A stretch of DNA of 36,073 nucleotides. It comes from Leptolyngbya cf. ectocarpi LEGE 11479. GTDB taxonomy: Bacteria; Cyanobacteriota; Cyanobacteriia; Phormidesmidales; Phormidesmidaceae. Under the pieces are notes generated by a model that saw nothing but the letters and a program-made list of their open reading frames with translations, did no database searches and was not told the DNA's origin. Position numbers and translations under genes: made by a program. Below, piece by piece: positions 1 through 7,454 of the stretch. The stretch covers positions 1 to 36,073 of the forward strand of contig NZ_JADEXP010000022.1 of the NCBI RefSeq assembly GCF_015207065.1, read 5' to 3'. Positions within the stretch are counted from its first letter, which is position 1. Each line of letters starts with the position of its first letter.

Positions 1-1
1 C

Positions 2-1144
2 AGCTCCATGGCTAATGTTGCTGGGTACCGTGCCGTGATTGAGGCGGCCAATAACTTTGGTCGGTTCTTTACCGGTCAGATTACCGCTGCAGGCAAAGTG
101 CCCCCCGCCAAGGTATTGGTCATCGGCGCTGGTGTTGCGGGTCTTGCTGCCATTGGTGCGGCCAAAAGTTTGGGTGCGATTGTCCGTGCCTTTGACACTC
201 GCCCCGTGGTAAAAGAGCAAGTCGAGAGTATGGGTGCCCAGTTTCTAGAGCTGGAATTTGAAGAGGACGGTTCCGGCACTGGCGGCTATGCCAAAACCAT
301 GAGCAAGGAATTCATCGAAGCAGAGATGGCCTTGTTTGCTGAGCAGGCCAAAGAAGTCGACATTATTATTACGACAGCCCTGATTCCTGGCAAGCGAGCG
401 CCGCTATTGGTGACCAAAGACACCGTAGAACTGATGAAGCCCGGTTCTGTAGTAGTGGACATGGCCGCCGCTCAGGGTGGCAACTGCGAAGTGTGCCGAA
501 CAGGGGAAGTCTATCGCCACCATGGTGTGACGATTGTGGGACTGACCGACCTAGCTAGTCGGATGGCCGGACAGTCGAGCCAGCTCTATGGCATGAACTT
601 GTACCACCTGCTCAACGACATGGGTGGTTCTGAAGGTTATACCGTTAACTTCGAGGATGAAGTGGTGCGCGGGGCTCTGGTTAGCCACGAAGGTCAGGTG
701 ACCTGGCCCGCGCCTAAACCTGCACAGCCGGCACCGCCCAAGGTTGAAGCCAAGACTGAGGAACCTGCTGAAGCTGCCGCATCCGCTGCACCAAAATTCT
801 CACTGCCCTGGAAGTGGATTGGGGTTGTCTTTGCGGCTCTTGCTCTGATCGGTATTGGTATCGGTGCACCGACATCGTTTCTATCCCACTTCACTGTGTT
901 TATCCTGGCCTGCTTTGTGGGCTGGCAGGTGATCTGGAATGTGTCGCCATCGTTGCACACACCTTTGATGAGTGTGACCAATGCCATTAGCGGCATTATC
1001 ATCATCGGCGGCATGCTACAGATTTCGGGTCAGCCGATGTCGCCTACGGTGATTTTGGGTGCGATCGCAATCTTCATTGGCACCATCAACATCGCAGGCG
1101 GATTCCTAGTCACCCAGCGCATGCTGAAAATGTTTCGGAAGTAG
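2..1144 (+). CDS. pntA: NAD(P) transhydrogenase subunit alpha, 5'-truncated by window edge
   Basis: Subunit of the membrane transhydrogenase that couples proton flow to hydride transfer between NADH and NADP+. The reading frame is open from the first base, so the true start lies upstream. Visible are the NAD-binding part of domain I (glycine-rich [18 protein letters not shown], then DTRP and a [10 protein letters not shown] segment), an Ala/Pro/Glu-rich linker at about residues 237-262, and four hydrophobic segments up to the C terminus. In many bacteria the soluble and membrane parts are two genes (pntAA, pntAB); here they are fused in one frame. pntB follows after 108 bp on the same strand, so they probably form one operon. 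Identification is from family knowledge of conserved motifs and is firm. Confidence 0.96.
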   Translation, partial: SSMANVAGYRAVIEAANNFGRFFTGQITAAGKVPPAKVLVIGAGVAGLAAIGAAKSLGAIVRAFDTRPVVKEQVESMGAQFLELEFEEDGSGTGGYAKTMSKEFIEAEMALFAEQAKEVDIIITTALIPGKRAPLLVTKDTVELMKPGSVVVDMAAAQGGNCEVCRTGEVYRHHGVTIVGLTDLASRMAGQSSQLYGMNLYHLLNDMGGSEGYTVNFEDEVVRGALVSHEGQVTWPAPKPAQPAPPKVEAKTEEPAEAAASAAPKFSLPWKWIGVVFAALALIGIGIGAPTSFLSHFTVFILACFVGWQVIWNVSPSLHTPLMSVTNAISGIIIIGGMLQISGQPMSPTVILGAIAIFIGTINIAGGFLVTQRMLKMFRK

Positions 1145-1151
1145 AACCTCT

Positions 1152-1220
1152 CCAAATCGTTGGCTTCGACTCCGCTCAGCCAACGATTTGGTCCGTCCCC
1201 TTCGACTCCGCTCAGGGGAC
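1152..1220. repeat. Two tandem hairpins with identical 12-nt loop in pntA-pntB gap
   Basis: Hairpin 1 pairs 1152-1165 with 1178-1191 (14 bp, perfect). Hairpin 2 pairs 1195-1201 with 1214-1220 (7 bp, perfect). Both loops (1166-1177 and 1202-1213) read TCGACTCCGCTC, while the stems are unrelated. The same core appears at 17794, 22879 (degenerate) and 26735, where it lies in the arms of larger inverted repeats. These look like members of a dispersed palindromic repeat family inserted inside an operon. They could attenuate readthrough or stabilise the pntA mRNA end; neither is shown by sequence. Confidence 0.9.
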
Positions 1221-1252
1221 CCTTACAGACATTTCTCTACAACTTTTATCCC

Positions 1253-2680
1253 ATGTCTAACAATCTTGTTTCGGTGGCCTATTTGGTCGCCATTGTTCTC
1301 TTCATTCTCAGCCTGGGTGGTTTGTCCAACCAAGAAAGCGCCAAGCGCGGCAACATCTATGGCATTGTCGGTATGATTATTGCCTTGGTAGCCACCGCAT
1401 TTAGCGCACAGGTAAGCGCCTATGGCCTATTAGTAGTGGCGATTGTACCGGCTGTTGCCATTGGTGGTTTAGTGGCTTCTCGGGTAGAAATGACCGAAAT
1501 GCCCGAACTGGTGGCTATTCTCCACAGCTTTGTGGGTCTTGCCGCTGTGTTGGTAGGCTTAGCTAGCTACCTGGGACCCGACCCCACGTTGGTCGGTGCC
1601 GAGGAAACCATTCATAAGCTAGAAATTTACATCGGCATCTTTATTGGTGCCCTCACATTTACCGGTTCTGTAGTGGCCTTTGGTAAGCTGCGGGCAATTA
1701 TCAGCAGCAAGCCGCTGATGCTGCCTGCTCGTCACTTACTAAATATTGGCCTCTTGGTCGGTACCGTCATCCTGGGTGTTCTGTTCATGGGTGCCGAAGG
1801 CACCACCGGCTTTAACTATGTCCTCGGCATGGTAGCCCTTTCCTCTGTTCTGGGCATCCATCTCGTCGCAGCCATCGGCGGTGCCGACATGCCCGTGGTG
1901 ATCTCCATGCTCAATAGCTACTCTGGTTGGGCCGCCGCCGCCGCCGGTTTCATGCTGTCCAATGACCTGTTGATTGTGACCGGCGCACTAGTCGGCAGCA
2001 GCGGAGCTATCCTCAGCTTCATCATGTGCAAGGCCATGAACCGCTCCTTCTTTAGCGTCATCTTGGGCGGCTTTGGTCAGGGTTCTGGCAAAGGCGGCAG
2101 CAGCAAGAGCGTTGAAGGCACCGTTAGTGAAGTTGATGTTAACGGCACGATTGAACTACTAGCCGATGCTCAGAGCGTGATCATTACGCCTGGTTATGGG
2201 ATGGCCGTGGCTCAAGCCCAGCATGCAGTATCTGAAATTACTCGCATCTTGACCAAGCGTGGCGTTAATGTGCGCTTTGGCATTCACCCAGTTGCGGGTC
2301 GTTTGCCTGGTCACATGAATGTCTTGATGGCTGAAGCCAACGTGCCCTATGACATCGTGTTGGAGATGGATGAAATCAATGATGATTTCCCTGAAACTGA
2401 CGTGGTATTAGTCATCGGTGCGAATGACACAGTGAACCCTAGCGCTATGGAAGATCCTGAGAGTCCTATTGCAGGCATGCCTGTGTTGGAAGTGTGGAAA
2501 GCTCGCAATGTTGTTGTCATGAAGCGGGGTATGTCTTCTGGCTATGCGGGTGTGGCAAATCCATTGTTCTATAAGGACAACACTCAAATGCTGTTTGGTG
2601 ATGCTAAAGCGAATACCAATGCGATTTTGGGACGCTTACAGGACTCTGCAACAGAGCAGCCCAAGTTGGCCGTGATATAA
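1253..2680 (+). CDS. pntB: NAD(P) transhydrogenase subunit beta
   Basis: Membrane subunit that carries most of the proton channel and the NADP(H)-binding domain III. I start it at the ATG at 1253 ([11 protein letters not shown]), because the longer in-frame extension back to 1160 only translates the palindromic repeat. The product is 475 aa: about eight or nine hydrophobic helices to residue ~260, a Gly/Ser-rich hinge, then domain III with the [10 protein letters not shown] nucleotide loop and the GANDTVNP motif near the C terminus. It lies 108 bp after pntA on the same strand. Length and motifs are normal for the family. Confidence 0.97.
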   Translation: MSNNLVSVAYLVAIVLFILSLGGLSNQESAKRGNIYGIVGMIIALVATAFSAQVSAYGLLVVAIVPAVAIGGLVASRVEMTEMPELVAILHSFVGLAAVLVGLASYLGPDPTLVGAEETIHKLEIYIGIFIGALTFTGSVVAFGKLRAIISSKPLMLPARHLLNIGLLVGTVILGVLFMGAEGTTGFNYVLGMVALSSVLGIHLVAAIGGADMPVVISMLNSYSGWAAAAAGFMLSNDLLIVTGALVGSSGAILSFIMCKAMNRSFFSVILGGFGQGSGKGGSSKSVEGTVSEVDVNGTIELLADAQSVIITPGYGMAVAQAQHAVSEITRILTKRGVNVRFGIHPVAGRLPGHMNVLMAEANVPYDIVLEMDEINDDFPETDVVLVIGANDTVNPSAMEDPESPIAGMPVLEVWKARNVVVMKRGMSSGYAGVANPLFYKDNTQMLFGDAKANTNAILGRLQDSATEQPKLAVI

Positions 2681-2776
2681 AGTCACACTCAAATCGTTGC
2701 CCCTTGGGAAGATGACTGAAAGTTTTCCGTAGCAGTTTTTTACTCCCACAGGAAACTTGTATCGATGTAGGCCATG

Positions 2777-2836
2777 TGTCAAAACCATTTAACGGATAGA
2801 ACATGATATGAAGCTACCTTCTAAATGGTTTTGACA
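2777..2836. repeat. 15-bp perfect inverted repeat with 30-bp spacer
   Basis: TGTCAAAACCATTTA at 2777-2791 is exactly complementary to 2822-2836. It lies in the 398-bp gap after pntB. The spacer is AT-rich and holds no ORF. It may be a long-loop terminator for pntAB or a tiny non-autonomous element. The rest of the gap (2837-3078) shows nothing recognisable except a GGGAGG ribosome binding site at about 3068 for the next gene. Confidence 0.75.
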
Positions 2837-3078
2837 TTAAATTTTCATGACCGTTTGCACTATCACGGATGCTTTTTAGTTCGAAAAGTGGCTATATTGA
2901 AATTGTATACTTGTATGAATAGAGTTCATTTATGTCAGATTATTGCCTATCCACTTTGAAATAATTGCGCGAATCCTTAAATAGGGCATGGGTCATAGTA
3001 GCCCTGATTTTTAGGCTGAAATTGCAGGTTCTGCTTGGCAAAGCCTTGAAATCAAATTGCGTTTAATGGGAGGCTCAG

Positions 3079-3579
3079 ATGTCAACTGCTGTTATAGATA
3101 ATTTTAGTCCGCGACTAGAGAAAGTTCAAAAACTCAAGCGAGAAATCACGCAAGCTCAGAAAGGCAGAGTTGCTGAACATCGCTGCAGAGCCTTGGCTGG
3201 CAATATTATGCAGCTTACTTCCCTTGTGGAGAAAAGTTGGTCATCCTTATCACGTGATGAGCAAGAAGTTCTCAAGGATATGGCTTATTCAATATCGAAG
3301 CCTAAGAAGCCCACCCCATGGCAATTTTTTCAGGGTGTCTATACTTTATTCCGAGCCCACAAGTATGGCTACTACAGTTGCTTTCAAATGCTGGTAGATT
3401 CAGTCGACAAGCTTGTTGATAGTATTTTTTCGGCTATTGAACGCGAAGATCTATCTGAATGTACTATTGACTTTGATACACTCAGCGAGTCATCGTGTTT
3501 CGATAGTCCAGAGTATGGCACCTGCTCGGAGGAAATTGGTGACTGGCTCAACAGTTTATCGAGTAGTGCCTTGGAATAA
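3079..3579 (+). CDS. Hypothetical protein, 166 aa, overlapping a RelE-like gene
   Basis: I do not recognise the family. ATG 3079 has a good ribosome binding site (GGGAGG, about 8 nt upstream). The N-terminal third is charged and helical (LEKVQKLKREITQAQKGR), the middle holds a Trp/Phe/Tyr-rich segment (PTPWQFFQGVYTLFRAHKYG), and the C terminus is acidic and Ser/Cys-rich. No membrane segment or signal peptide is visible. Its last 65 bases overlap the start of the RelE-like gene at 3515, so translation is probably coupled. By position it could be an unusual antitoxin, but it is longer than the usual 60-100 aa antitoxins and has no recognisable DNA-binding motif. Confidence 0.7.
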   Translation: MSTAVIDNFSPRLEKVQKLKREITQAQKGRVAEHRCRALAGNIMQLTSLVEKSWSSLSRDEQEVLKDMAYSISKPKKPTPWQFFQGVYTLFRAHKYGYYSCFQMLVDSVDKLVDSIFSAIEREDLSECTIDFDTLSESSCFDSPEYGTCSEEIGDWLNSLSSSALE

Positions 3580-3979
3580 GTTCACAACTTCGTACAAGGC
3601 TTTAGTCAAGGCTCATTACGGTAAGAAGAACAAGAGAAAGTCTCTGAAGGAATTCGATGTACTCGTAAAGGACTTTCTTGAAGGACTTAAAGAAGATCCA
3701 AAACCTTCAAGCTCTTATCTTGAGCCATTGCCAAAATCTAATCAAATACCCAAAGAGTGTGAGTTTAGAAAAATGAGGTGGCGTCGTCTTCCAGGCTTAG
3801 ATGGCTCTGCTGCTTACGGAAGATTACTGTATCTAATTTTTCATGATCAGAAGATAGTTTATCCATTTTGGATTTACACGCATGCTGAATATAGTCACCC
3901 CAAATCTCGACCACCAAACAAAGAGATTCTTATGGTAATGAAAGCAATTATCAATCACGCGTGTACACATTCAGAATAG
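3515..3979 (+). CDS. RelE-like cyanobacterial protein (putative toxin)
   Basis: 154 aa from ATG 3515. An alternative GTG at 3566 would give 137 aa and a shorter overlap; I prefer 3515 because it keeps the TVYRVV beta-strand that normally opens RelE folds. The pattern YRVV..F..SYK.LVK, EPLP, ELRK-like 'EFRKMRWRRLPG', then GRLLYLIF, PFWIYTHAEY and RPP matches a cyanobacterial RelE/ParE-like family I know from memory. These are ribosome-dependent or free mRNA interferases, or degenerate relatives. It overlaps the 166-aa gene upstream. There is no obvious catalytic signature, so toxic activity is inference. Confidence 0.62.
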   Translation: MAPARRKLVTGSTVYRVVPWNKFTTSYKALVKAHYGKKNKRKSLKEFDVLVKDFLEGLKEDPKPSSSYLEPLPKSNQIPKECEFRKMRWRRLPGLDGSAAYGRLLYLIFHDQKIVYPFWIYTHAEYSHPKSRPPNKEILMVMKAIINHACTHSE

Positions 3980-4001
3980 TGATAGAAATACGCTATTCTC
4001 T

Positions 4002-4052
4002 CTAGCTACGTTGCCCTGTGCTGAATTCCCCGGCACAGGGCAACGTAGCTAG
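4002..4052. terminator. 20-bp perfect hairpin between convergent genes
   Basis: The arm at 4002-4021 is perfectly complementary to 4033-4052, with an 11-nt loop. It sits between the end of the RelE-like gene (+) and the end of the small-protein gene at 4090 (-), so it is placed to stop transcription from both sides. There is no clear T-run on either side, so it is not a textbook intrinsic terminator; it could also be a palindromic repeat. Confidence 0.65.
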
Positions 4053-4089
4053 GGCGTGATCGCACCTCCTCAGCCGCGATCGCGCCGCC

Positions 4090-4329
4090 CTAATCGACCT
4101 GCACCTTCTTGGTCAAAATCGCCATCACCTCATTGGGTCGTCCGGTGGGTAGCGGACGGCTCCAGTCGTTGGGCTCGGTGTAATTATGCTGATGCAGTTG
4201 CTTAATAGTAGTCTGTACAAAGCTCAAACTACCTAGCAGCAGATGCCGCCCAGTTTCGTAGGCATAGTCTGGCAGCAAAGCAGACTGACCAGTGAGCACT
4301 GATGCGCTCTGATTGGATTCTTGAAACAT
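4090..4329 (-). CDS. Small conserved protein, cassette copy A (79 aa)
   Basis: First of three paralogues in the window (others at 21502 and 30674). Function unknown. The C-terminal half is nearly invariant: HLLLGSL, then a helix, then Y.EPNDWSRPLPTGRPNE, MAILTK and a terminal VxVD. The N-terminal 25 residues vary. There is no signal peptide or membrane helix. The ATG at 4329 is preceded by GGAG at 4340-4343, ten nt away. That site lies beside a stem (4330-4337 with 4362-4369) that reaches the base next to the start codon. A long structured leader and a conserved promoter precede it (separate entries). Confidence 0.8.
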   Translation of the reverse strand: MFQESNQSASVLTGQSALLPDYAYETGRHLLLGSLSFVQTTIKQLHQHNYTEPNDWSRPLPTGRPNEVMAILTKKVQVD

Positions 4330-4539
4330 GGTTCTGGTTCTCCAGATAACAACAAGGAAAGCCAGAACCTAACAGCCCGACCCCCGCGACGCATAACAAA
4401 TCGCAGGGGGTGAGGCATAATAAGCCCATCCCAAGGATTGCTTTGGAATCCGCGGGTCAGCCATCGGCTAGGTGGTAGTGACACCTGCCGATGGTGCCAA
4501 GATATTAGGTCCCAGTAGAACAGCTGCTCTATGCAGCAT
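4330..4539 (-). ncRNA. Structured 5' leader RNA of cassette copy A (candidate cis-regulatory RNA)
   Basis: About 210 nt between the predicted transcript start and the start codon. Stems, in plus coordinates: 4330-4337 with 4362-4369 (next to the start codon); 4381-4389 with 4402-4410 (CCCCC/GGGGG core); 4435-4439 with 4447-4451, with CC/GG outer pairs; 4461-4474 with 4482-4494 (13 bp with one bulge). Between stems lies the conserved string CATAATA. The same stems occur in copies B and C with different but still complementary bases, which points to selection on RNA structure. It does not match the riboswitch classes I know from cyanobacteria (cobalamin, glutamine glnA type). Ligand or trigger unknown. 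Confidence 0.68.
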
Positions 4540-4545
4540 TGGCTA

Positions 4546-4575
4546 ACTGTAGAACGGGGGTTGGGATTTCGTCAA
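4546..4575 (-). promoter_or_regulatory. Sigma-70-type promoter of cassette copy A
   Basis: Minus-strand TTGACG (4570-4575), an 18-nt spacer and TACAGT (4546-4551). The same TTGACG and the same 18-nt spacing stand in front of copies B and C, although the spacers differ. This conservation in position is the main support. Confidence 0.65.
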
Positions 4576-4801
4576 GCTGGTTGTAATGGCCTGTATCGCT
4601 GCGTTGTCAAAGGTCTTGAGAGGCAGATCTAACCTTGGAAAATCATGGTTTTGCGGGATTAACTGCCAAAAACGGCGGATAAGGGTCTAATTTGGGTAGC
4701 GAGGGTGGCGCGATCTCCAATTCTAAAGATAATCTATATCACAGAGTCGTACATTCACCTACTCGCTAAGCTTGCCTTATCGTGTATCAACCAGATTCAA
4801 T

Positions 4802-4978
4802 ATGCGTGGATTGAGTCCCTGGAAAACGTTTCCAACCTGCCTCGTAACCTTTACAACACTTTCTGCTTTATCTTCAGAACCAATCGCCACATCCTGGCAA
4901 CCAGGCCATCCTATCGTTGAACCTCAAGGTATTTATCAGCTAAGCGATGGTCGCCTAGTGATGGGACAGCAGTGCTGA
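4802..4978 (+). CDS. Possible small secreted protein (58 aa)
   Basis: Weak candidate in the 490-bp gap between cassette A and the next pair. From ATG 4802 the product opens like a Sec signal peptide: a few charged residues, a hydrophobic stretch (CLVTFTTLSAL), then a possible cleavage region near SEPIA. The remainder reads GIYQLSDGRLVMGQQC, which resembles the tail of small exported cyanobacterial proteins. No ribosome binding site is visible and the overlapping frame 4705-4920 is also open, so this may be a remnant. The bases from 4577 to 4801 hold nothing else I can support. Confidence 0.3.
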   Translation: MRGLSPWKTFPTCLVTFTTLSALSSEPIATSWQPGHPIVEPQGIYQLSDGRLVMGQQC

Positions 4979-5063
4979 GCGCACTCTCAAGTCCGCACCA
5001 TTACTATACAGGCGTACTAAGTTCTAAGCTACACTGATTAAAGTACTAAGCACATTTTCTGCT

Positions 5064-5351
5064 GTGAATAGCGTTGAAAAAGTTCGTCACGATCTCATAC
5101 AGATTATTCAAACGCTTCCTGAACAATGGCTCAGGGAGATTTTTCAGTTTGTAGAATTTTTGCGCTATCGGGCTAATTCCACAGAGAATGTATTGGCTGA
5201 TCAGGAGCCAGTTGCAGAAAATCATTCCTTTGCATATGAGCGCTTGGTAGAAACTGGGTTTATTGGCTGTGCTGAAGCCGAGCCTGATCTGTCGGTTAAT
5301 TACAAATCATATTTGTCAGATACACTAAACGCTAAACATGGTGATCATTGA
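5064..5351 (+). CDS. DUF2281-like antitoxin of a VapC-type pair
   Basis: 95 aa from GTG 5064. The opening (VEKVRHDLIQIIQTLPE, then LREIFQFVEFLRYR) is the pattern of DUF2281-type antitoxin/prevent-host-death-like proteins found before PIN-domain toxins in cyanobacteria. It overlaps the PIN toxin frame by 14 bp (toxin ATG at 5338), typical of a coupled pair. Because the toxin is interrupted, this antitoxin may now be an orphan. Confidence 0.75.
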   Translation: MNSVEKVRHDLIQIIQTLPEQWLREIFQFVEFLRYRANSTENVLADQEPVAENHSFAYERLVETGFIGCAEAEPDLSVNYKSYLSDTLNAKHGDH

Positions 5352-5754
5352 TACAGGTGTATGGTTGGCTTTAGCAAATCCCAAAGATAATCATCACAGT
5401 AGAGCATTACAGTCACTTGCTCGTATTAATGAACCTTTAATTACTACTTGGCCTGTCATCACAGAAACCTGTTATCTGTTATTGACCAGACTCGGAAATA
5501 TTGCCCAATCTAAGTTTCTAAAAAATTTAGGTCTGGGTACATTCGAAATTTTTGATCTTTAGAGAAGCCAGGGTCAGCGGATTGCTACGCTGATGAATCA
5601 ATATTCAAATTTACCAATGGACTTAGCTGATGCTTCGTTGGTAATTCTGGCTGAGCATTTAGGGCATGGACGAATTTTGTCAGTGGACCAGCGGGATTTC
5701 AACACATATCGCTGGAAAAATCAGCATCCTTTTGAGAATCTTATGTTGCAATAA
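5338..5754 (+). pseudogene. PIN-domain (VapC-like) toxin with in-frame stop
   Basis: The frame opens VIIDTGVWLALANP (first PIN aspartate) and continues through an ITETCYLLL glutamate motif to an in-frame TAG at 5560-5562. Beyond the stop the same frame goes on for 63 codons with the rest of a PIN domain: MDLADASLVILAEHLG, ILSVDQRDF and a terminal NTYRW segment, ending TAA at 5752. So a single nonsense codon splits an otherwise complete VapC-like RNase gene of about 138 codons. Loss of function is likely; readthrough or a sequencing error are the alternatives. Confidence 0.85.
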
Positions 5755-5761
5755 TTTTGGA

Positions 5762-5953
5762 CCGAAGCGATCTGAATACGCCGCTAGAGGCATCAGCGAG
5801 TATTGGATAGTGGATCCGAGCAAGGAACAGGTCCTGATTTTGATCTGGACAGATGGTTTATACGAAGAACTTGCTTTCCGGCAGGCACAGCGCCTAAAGT
5901 CTTCGTTGTTGCCAACATTAGAGTTGACAGCACAACAACTGCTAGCGGGTTAA
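5762..5953 (+). pseudogene. 3' fragment of an Uma2-family (DUF820) endonuclease gene
   Basis: About 63 codons encode the C-terminal end of an Uma2 protein: KRSEYAARGISEYWIVDP, followed by beta-strands and a final LELTAQQLLAG. The N-terminal two thirds are absent, and the fragment begins about eight bases after the toxin stop codon. A complete relative is at 29744. The junction suggests a deletion or recombination that joined two accessory genes. Confidence 0.8.
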
Positions 5954-6017
5954 AAGAGTGTTGCTGATTTTCTCGGTATTAGCAGCGAGGAGGCAGTTGC
6001 CCCGTGGCTGACGATCG

Positions 6018-7379
6018 TTAGGAGACAACTAAATCTTTTGCCGGTTCAGCTTCTGACTGTTGGCTCAATTCATCCAAAACTGCGACCAGTTCTCGCTCGA
6101 ACAATACCTGGGCACGGTTGGTACGTCCTCCCACGTAGAGCTGATTGCCCTCTTGCAGCGCCCAAACCTGGGAATGGGAGATATAGCTCATGACCACCCC
6201 TAGCATCAGCAGGCCAAACCCTAAATAAACGAAGGGCACACCTGGATCGGCCTTAATCTGCAGGCCGGTGCTGCCAATGATTTCGGTGACCGATAGGGTG
6301 ACGCCATTCACATCCACCGACATGCCTTCTCGCACGGTGGAAATCAGCTGACCTTTTTCGCTGTAAACCAGCAGCGTACCCTGGAGATCTTGCGCGATTA
6401 GCGATACTCCGGTACTCATGTCGGGCTTGGTCGGTACCCAAGTACCCCAGAGTTTGCCGCCATCTTCCGTTTCAATCGGGGCCATGGGTAGCTGCAAAAT
6501 GGGGCTGTTGTTCACCTTTACCCGCACTCCGGCGATGGACCAGTCTGCCTGATACATGGTGACATTGCGATAGCGCAGGGGCTGATTCACCCAAATCGTT
6601 TTGCGTTTAACTTCCTCACCCTGGTCGTCTAGCACTGACAGGTCTGAGTAAAACTGGTCTACGCGACCTTCGGGGCTATAGTCAATCCAAAAGCGATTGA
6701 CTTTGACTGACCAGTCTTTAGGAATCTGAGGTCCGGCCCAGGGTCCAGCATCAAACACGTTCTGTACGGTAAAAGTATTGCCGCTGGGGATGATTTCTTG
6801 GGCAAAGAACCCGGTCATGGCTCCATACATGGCCCCTAGCAAAATGATCAGCATGCTGGCATGGACTAAAATTGGCCCAATGCGGCCCGCTAACCCCTTG
6901 TGGGCATAGAGCATGGTGCCGTCCTTGTGAAAGGTTTTGTAGCGTTTGCTTTCTAACAAGTCGGTAAGCTGCTCAAGGTTGCCCTCGCTGAGTTCAGTGC
7001 TCAGGGCCATTTTCTCAAACTGGCGGGGCTTGCTGTAAAAATTCCAGGTGCGGGAGAACCAGCGCAGGGCGGTAATCTGTCGGGTAAAGGTGCAGGCGGT
7101 GAGGCTGCTACCAAACAGGATTAACAACGATAGATACCACCAGGTACGATACACATGGTCTAAACCTGCTGTGAGTAATACTTTCCAGCTGAGGAAACCG
7201 AAGAGGGCCGGGTCTTCGGGATAGTTCTCTTGGTAAAAGGCGAGTCCTTGCCCCTGCTCGATGACGGTGCCTAGGATGCTGAAGACAGCGATAACCAGCA
7301 GTAGGACAATGGCCAGACGCAGATCCGCCAGGAGTGGAATTAGATCCTTTTTGAAGTAGCGTTTGAGGGCAGCAGACAT
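6018..7379 (-). CDS. ccsB: Cytochrome c biogenesis protein CcsB (Ccs1/ResB family)
   Basis: Membrane component of the System II cytochrome c maturation machinery, which delivers haem to apocytochromes on the lumenal side with CcsA. I start it at ATG 7379 ([14 protein letters not shown]), since the longer frame translates the palindrome at 7391. The product is 453 aa with hydrophobic helices near residues 20-40, 75-100 and 165-185, a large lumenal region, and a last helix ([23 protein letters not shown]) before the C-terminal tail. These features fit the ResB domain. It lies downstream of ccdA and ftsW on the same strand. Confidence 0.95.
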   Translation of the reverse strand: MSAALKRYFKKDLIPLLADLRLAIVLLLVIAVFSILGTVIEQGQGLAFYQENYPEDPALFGFLSWKVLLTAGLDHVYRTWWYLSLLILFGSSLTACTFTRQITALRWFSRTWNFYSKPRQFEKMALSTELSEGNLEQLTDLLESKRYKTFHKDGTMLYAHKGLAGRIGPILVHASMLIILLGAMYGAMTGFFAQEIIPSGNTFTVQNVFDAGPWAGPQIPKDWSVKVNRFWIDYSPEGRVDQFYSDLSVLDDQGEEVKRKTIWVNQPLRYRNVTMYQADWSIAGVRVKVNNSPILQLPMAPIETEDGGKLWGTWVPTKPDMSTGVSLIAQDLQGTLLVYSEKGQLISTVREGMSVDVNGVTLSVTEIIGSTGLQIKADPGVPFVYLGFGLLMLGVVMSYISHSQVWALQEGNQLYVGGRTNRAQVLFERELVAVLDELSQQSEAEPAKDLVVS

Positions 7380-7390
7380 AAGGATATAAA

Positions 7391-7454
7391 CGTAGGGTGG
7401 GCAGTGCCCACCGTTTACTGATAATTCTTTTTGGTGGGCACTGCCCACCCTACG
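7391..7454. repeat. Perfect 22-bp inverted repeat with nested palindromes, between ccdA and ccsB
   Basis: The arm 7391-7412 is exactly complementary to 7433-7454, with a 20-bp spacer. Each arm is itself palindromic around GGTGGGCAGTGCCCACC. The right arm overlaps the end of ccdA and supplies its TAG stop (7450-7452). Related sequences occur at 32264, 32963 and 33097. This looks like a small mobile palindromic element rather than a simple terminator. Confidence 0.9.

Noticed and set aside
4330-4539. Known cyanobacterial riboswitch (cobalamin, glutamine glnA/downstream-peptide)
   Set aside because: The core sequences I remember for these classes are not present, although the layout of leader plus short ORF resembles the downstream-peptide arrangement. 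A covariance-model scan would settle it.
4705-4920. 71-aa plus-strand frame
   Set aside because: No ribosome binding site, unlikely composition, and the overlapping signal-peptide-like frame at 4802 is a better though weak candidate.
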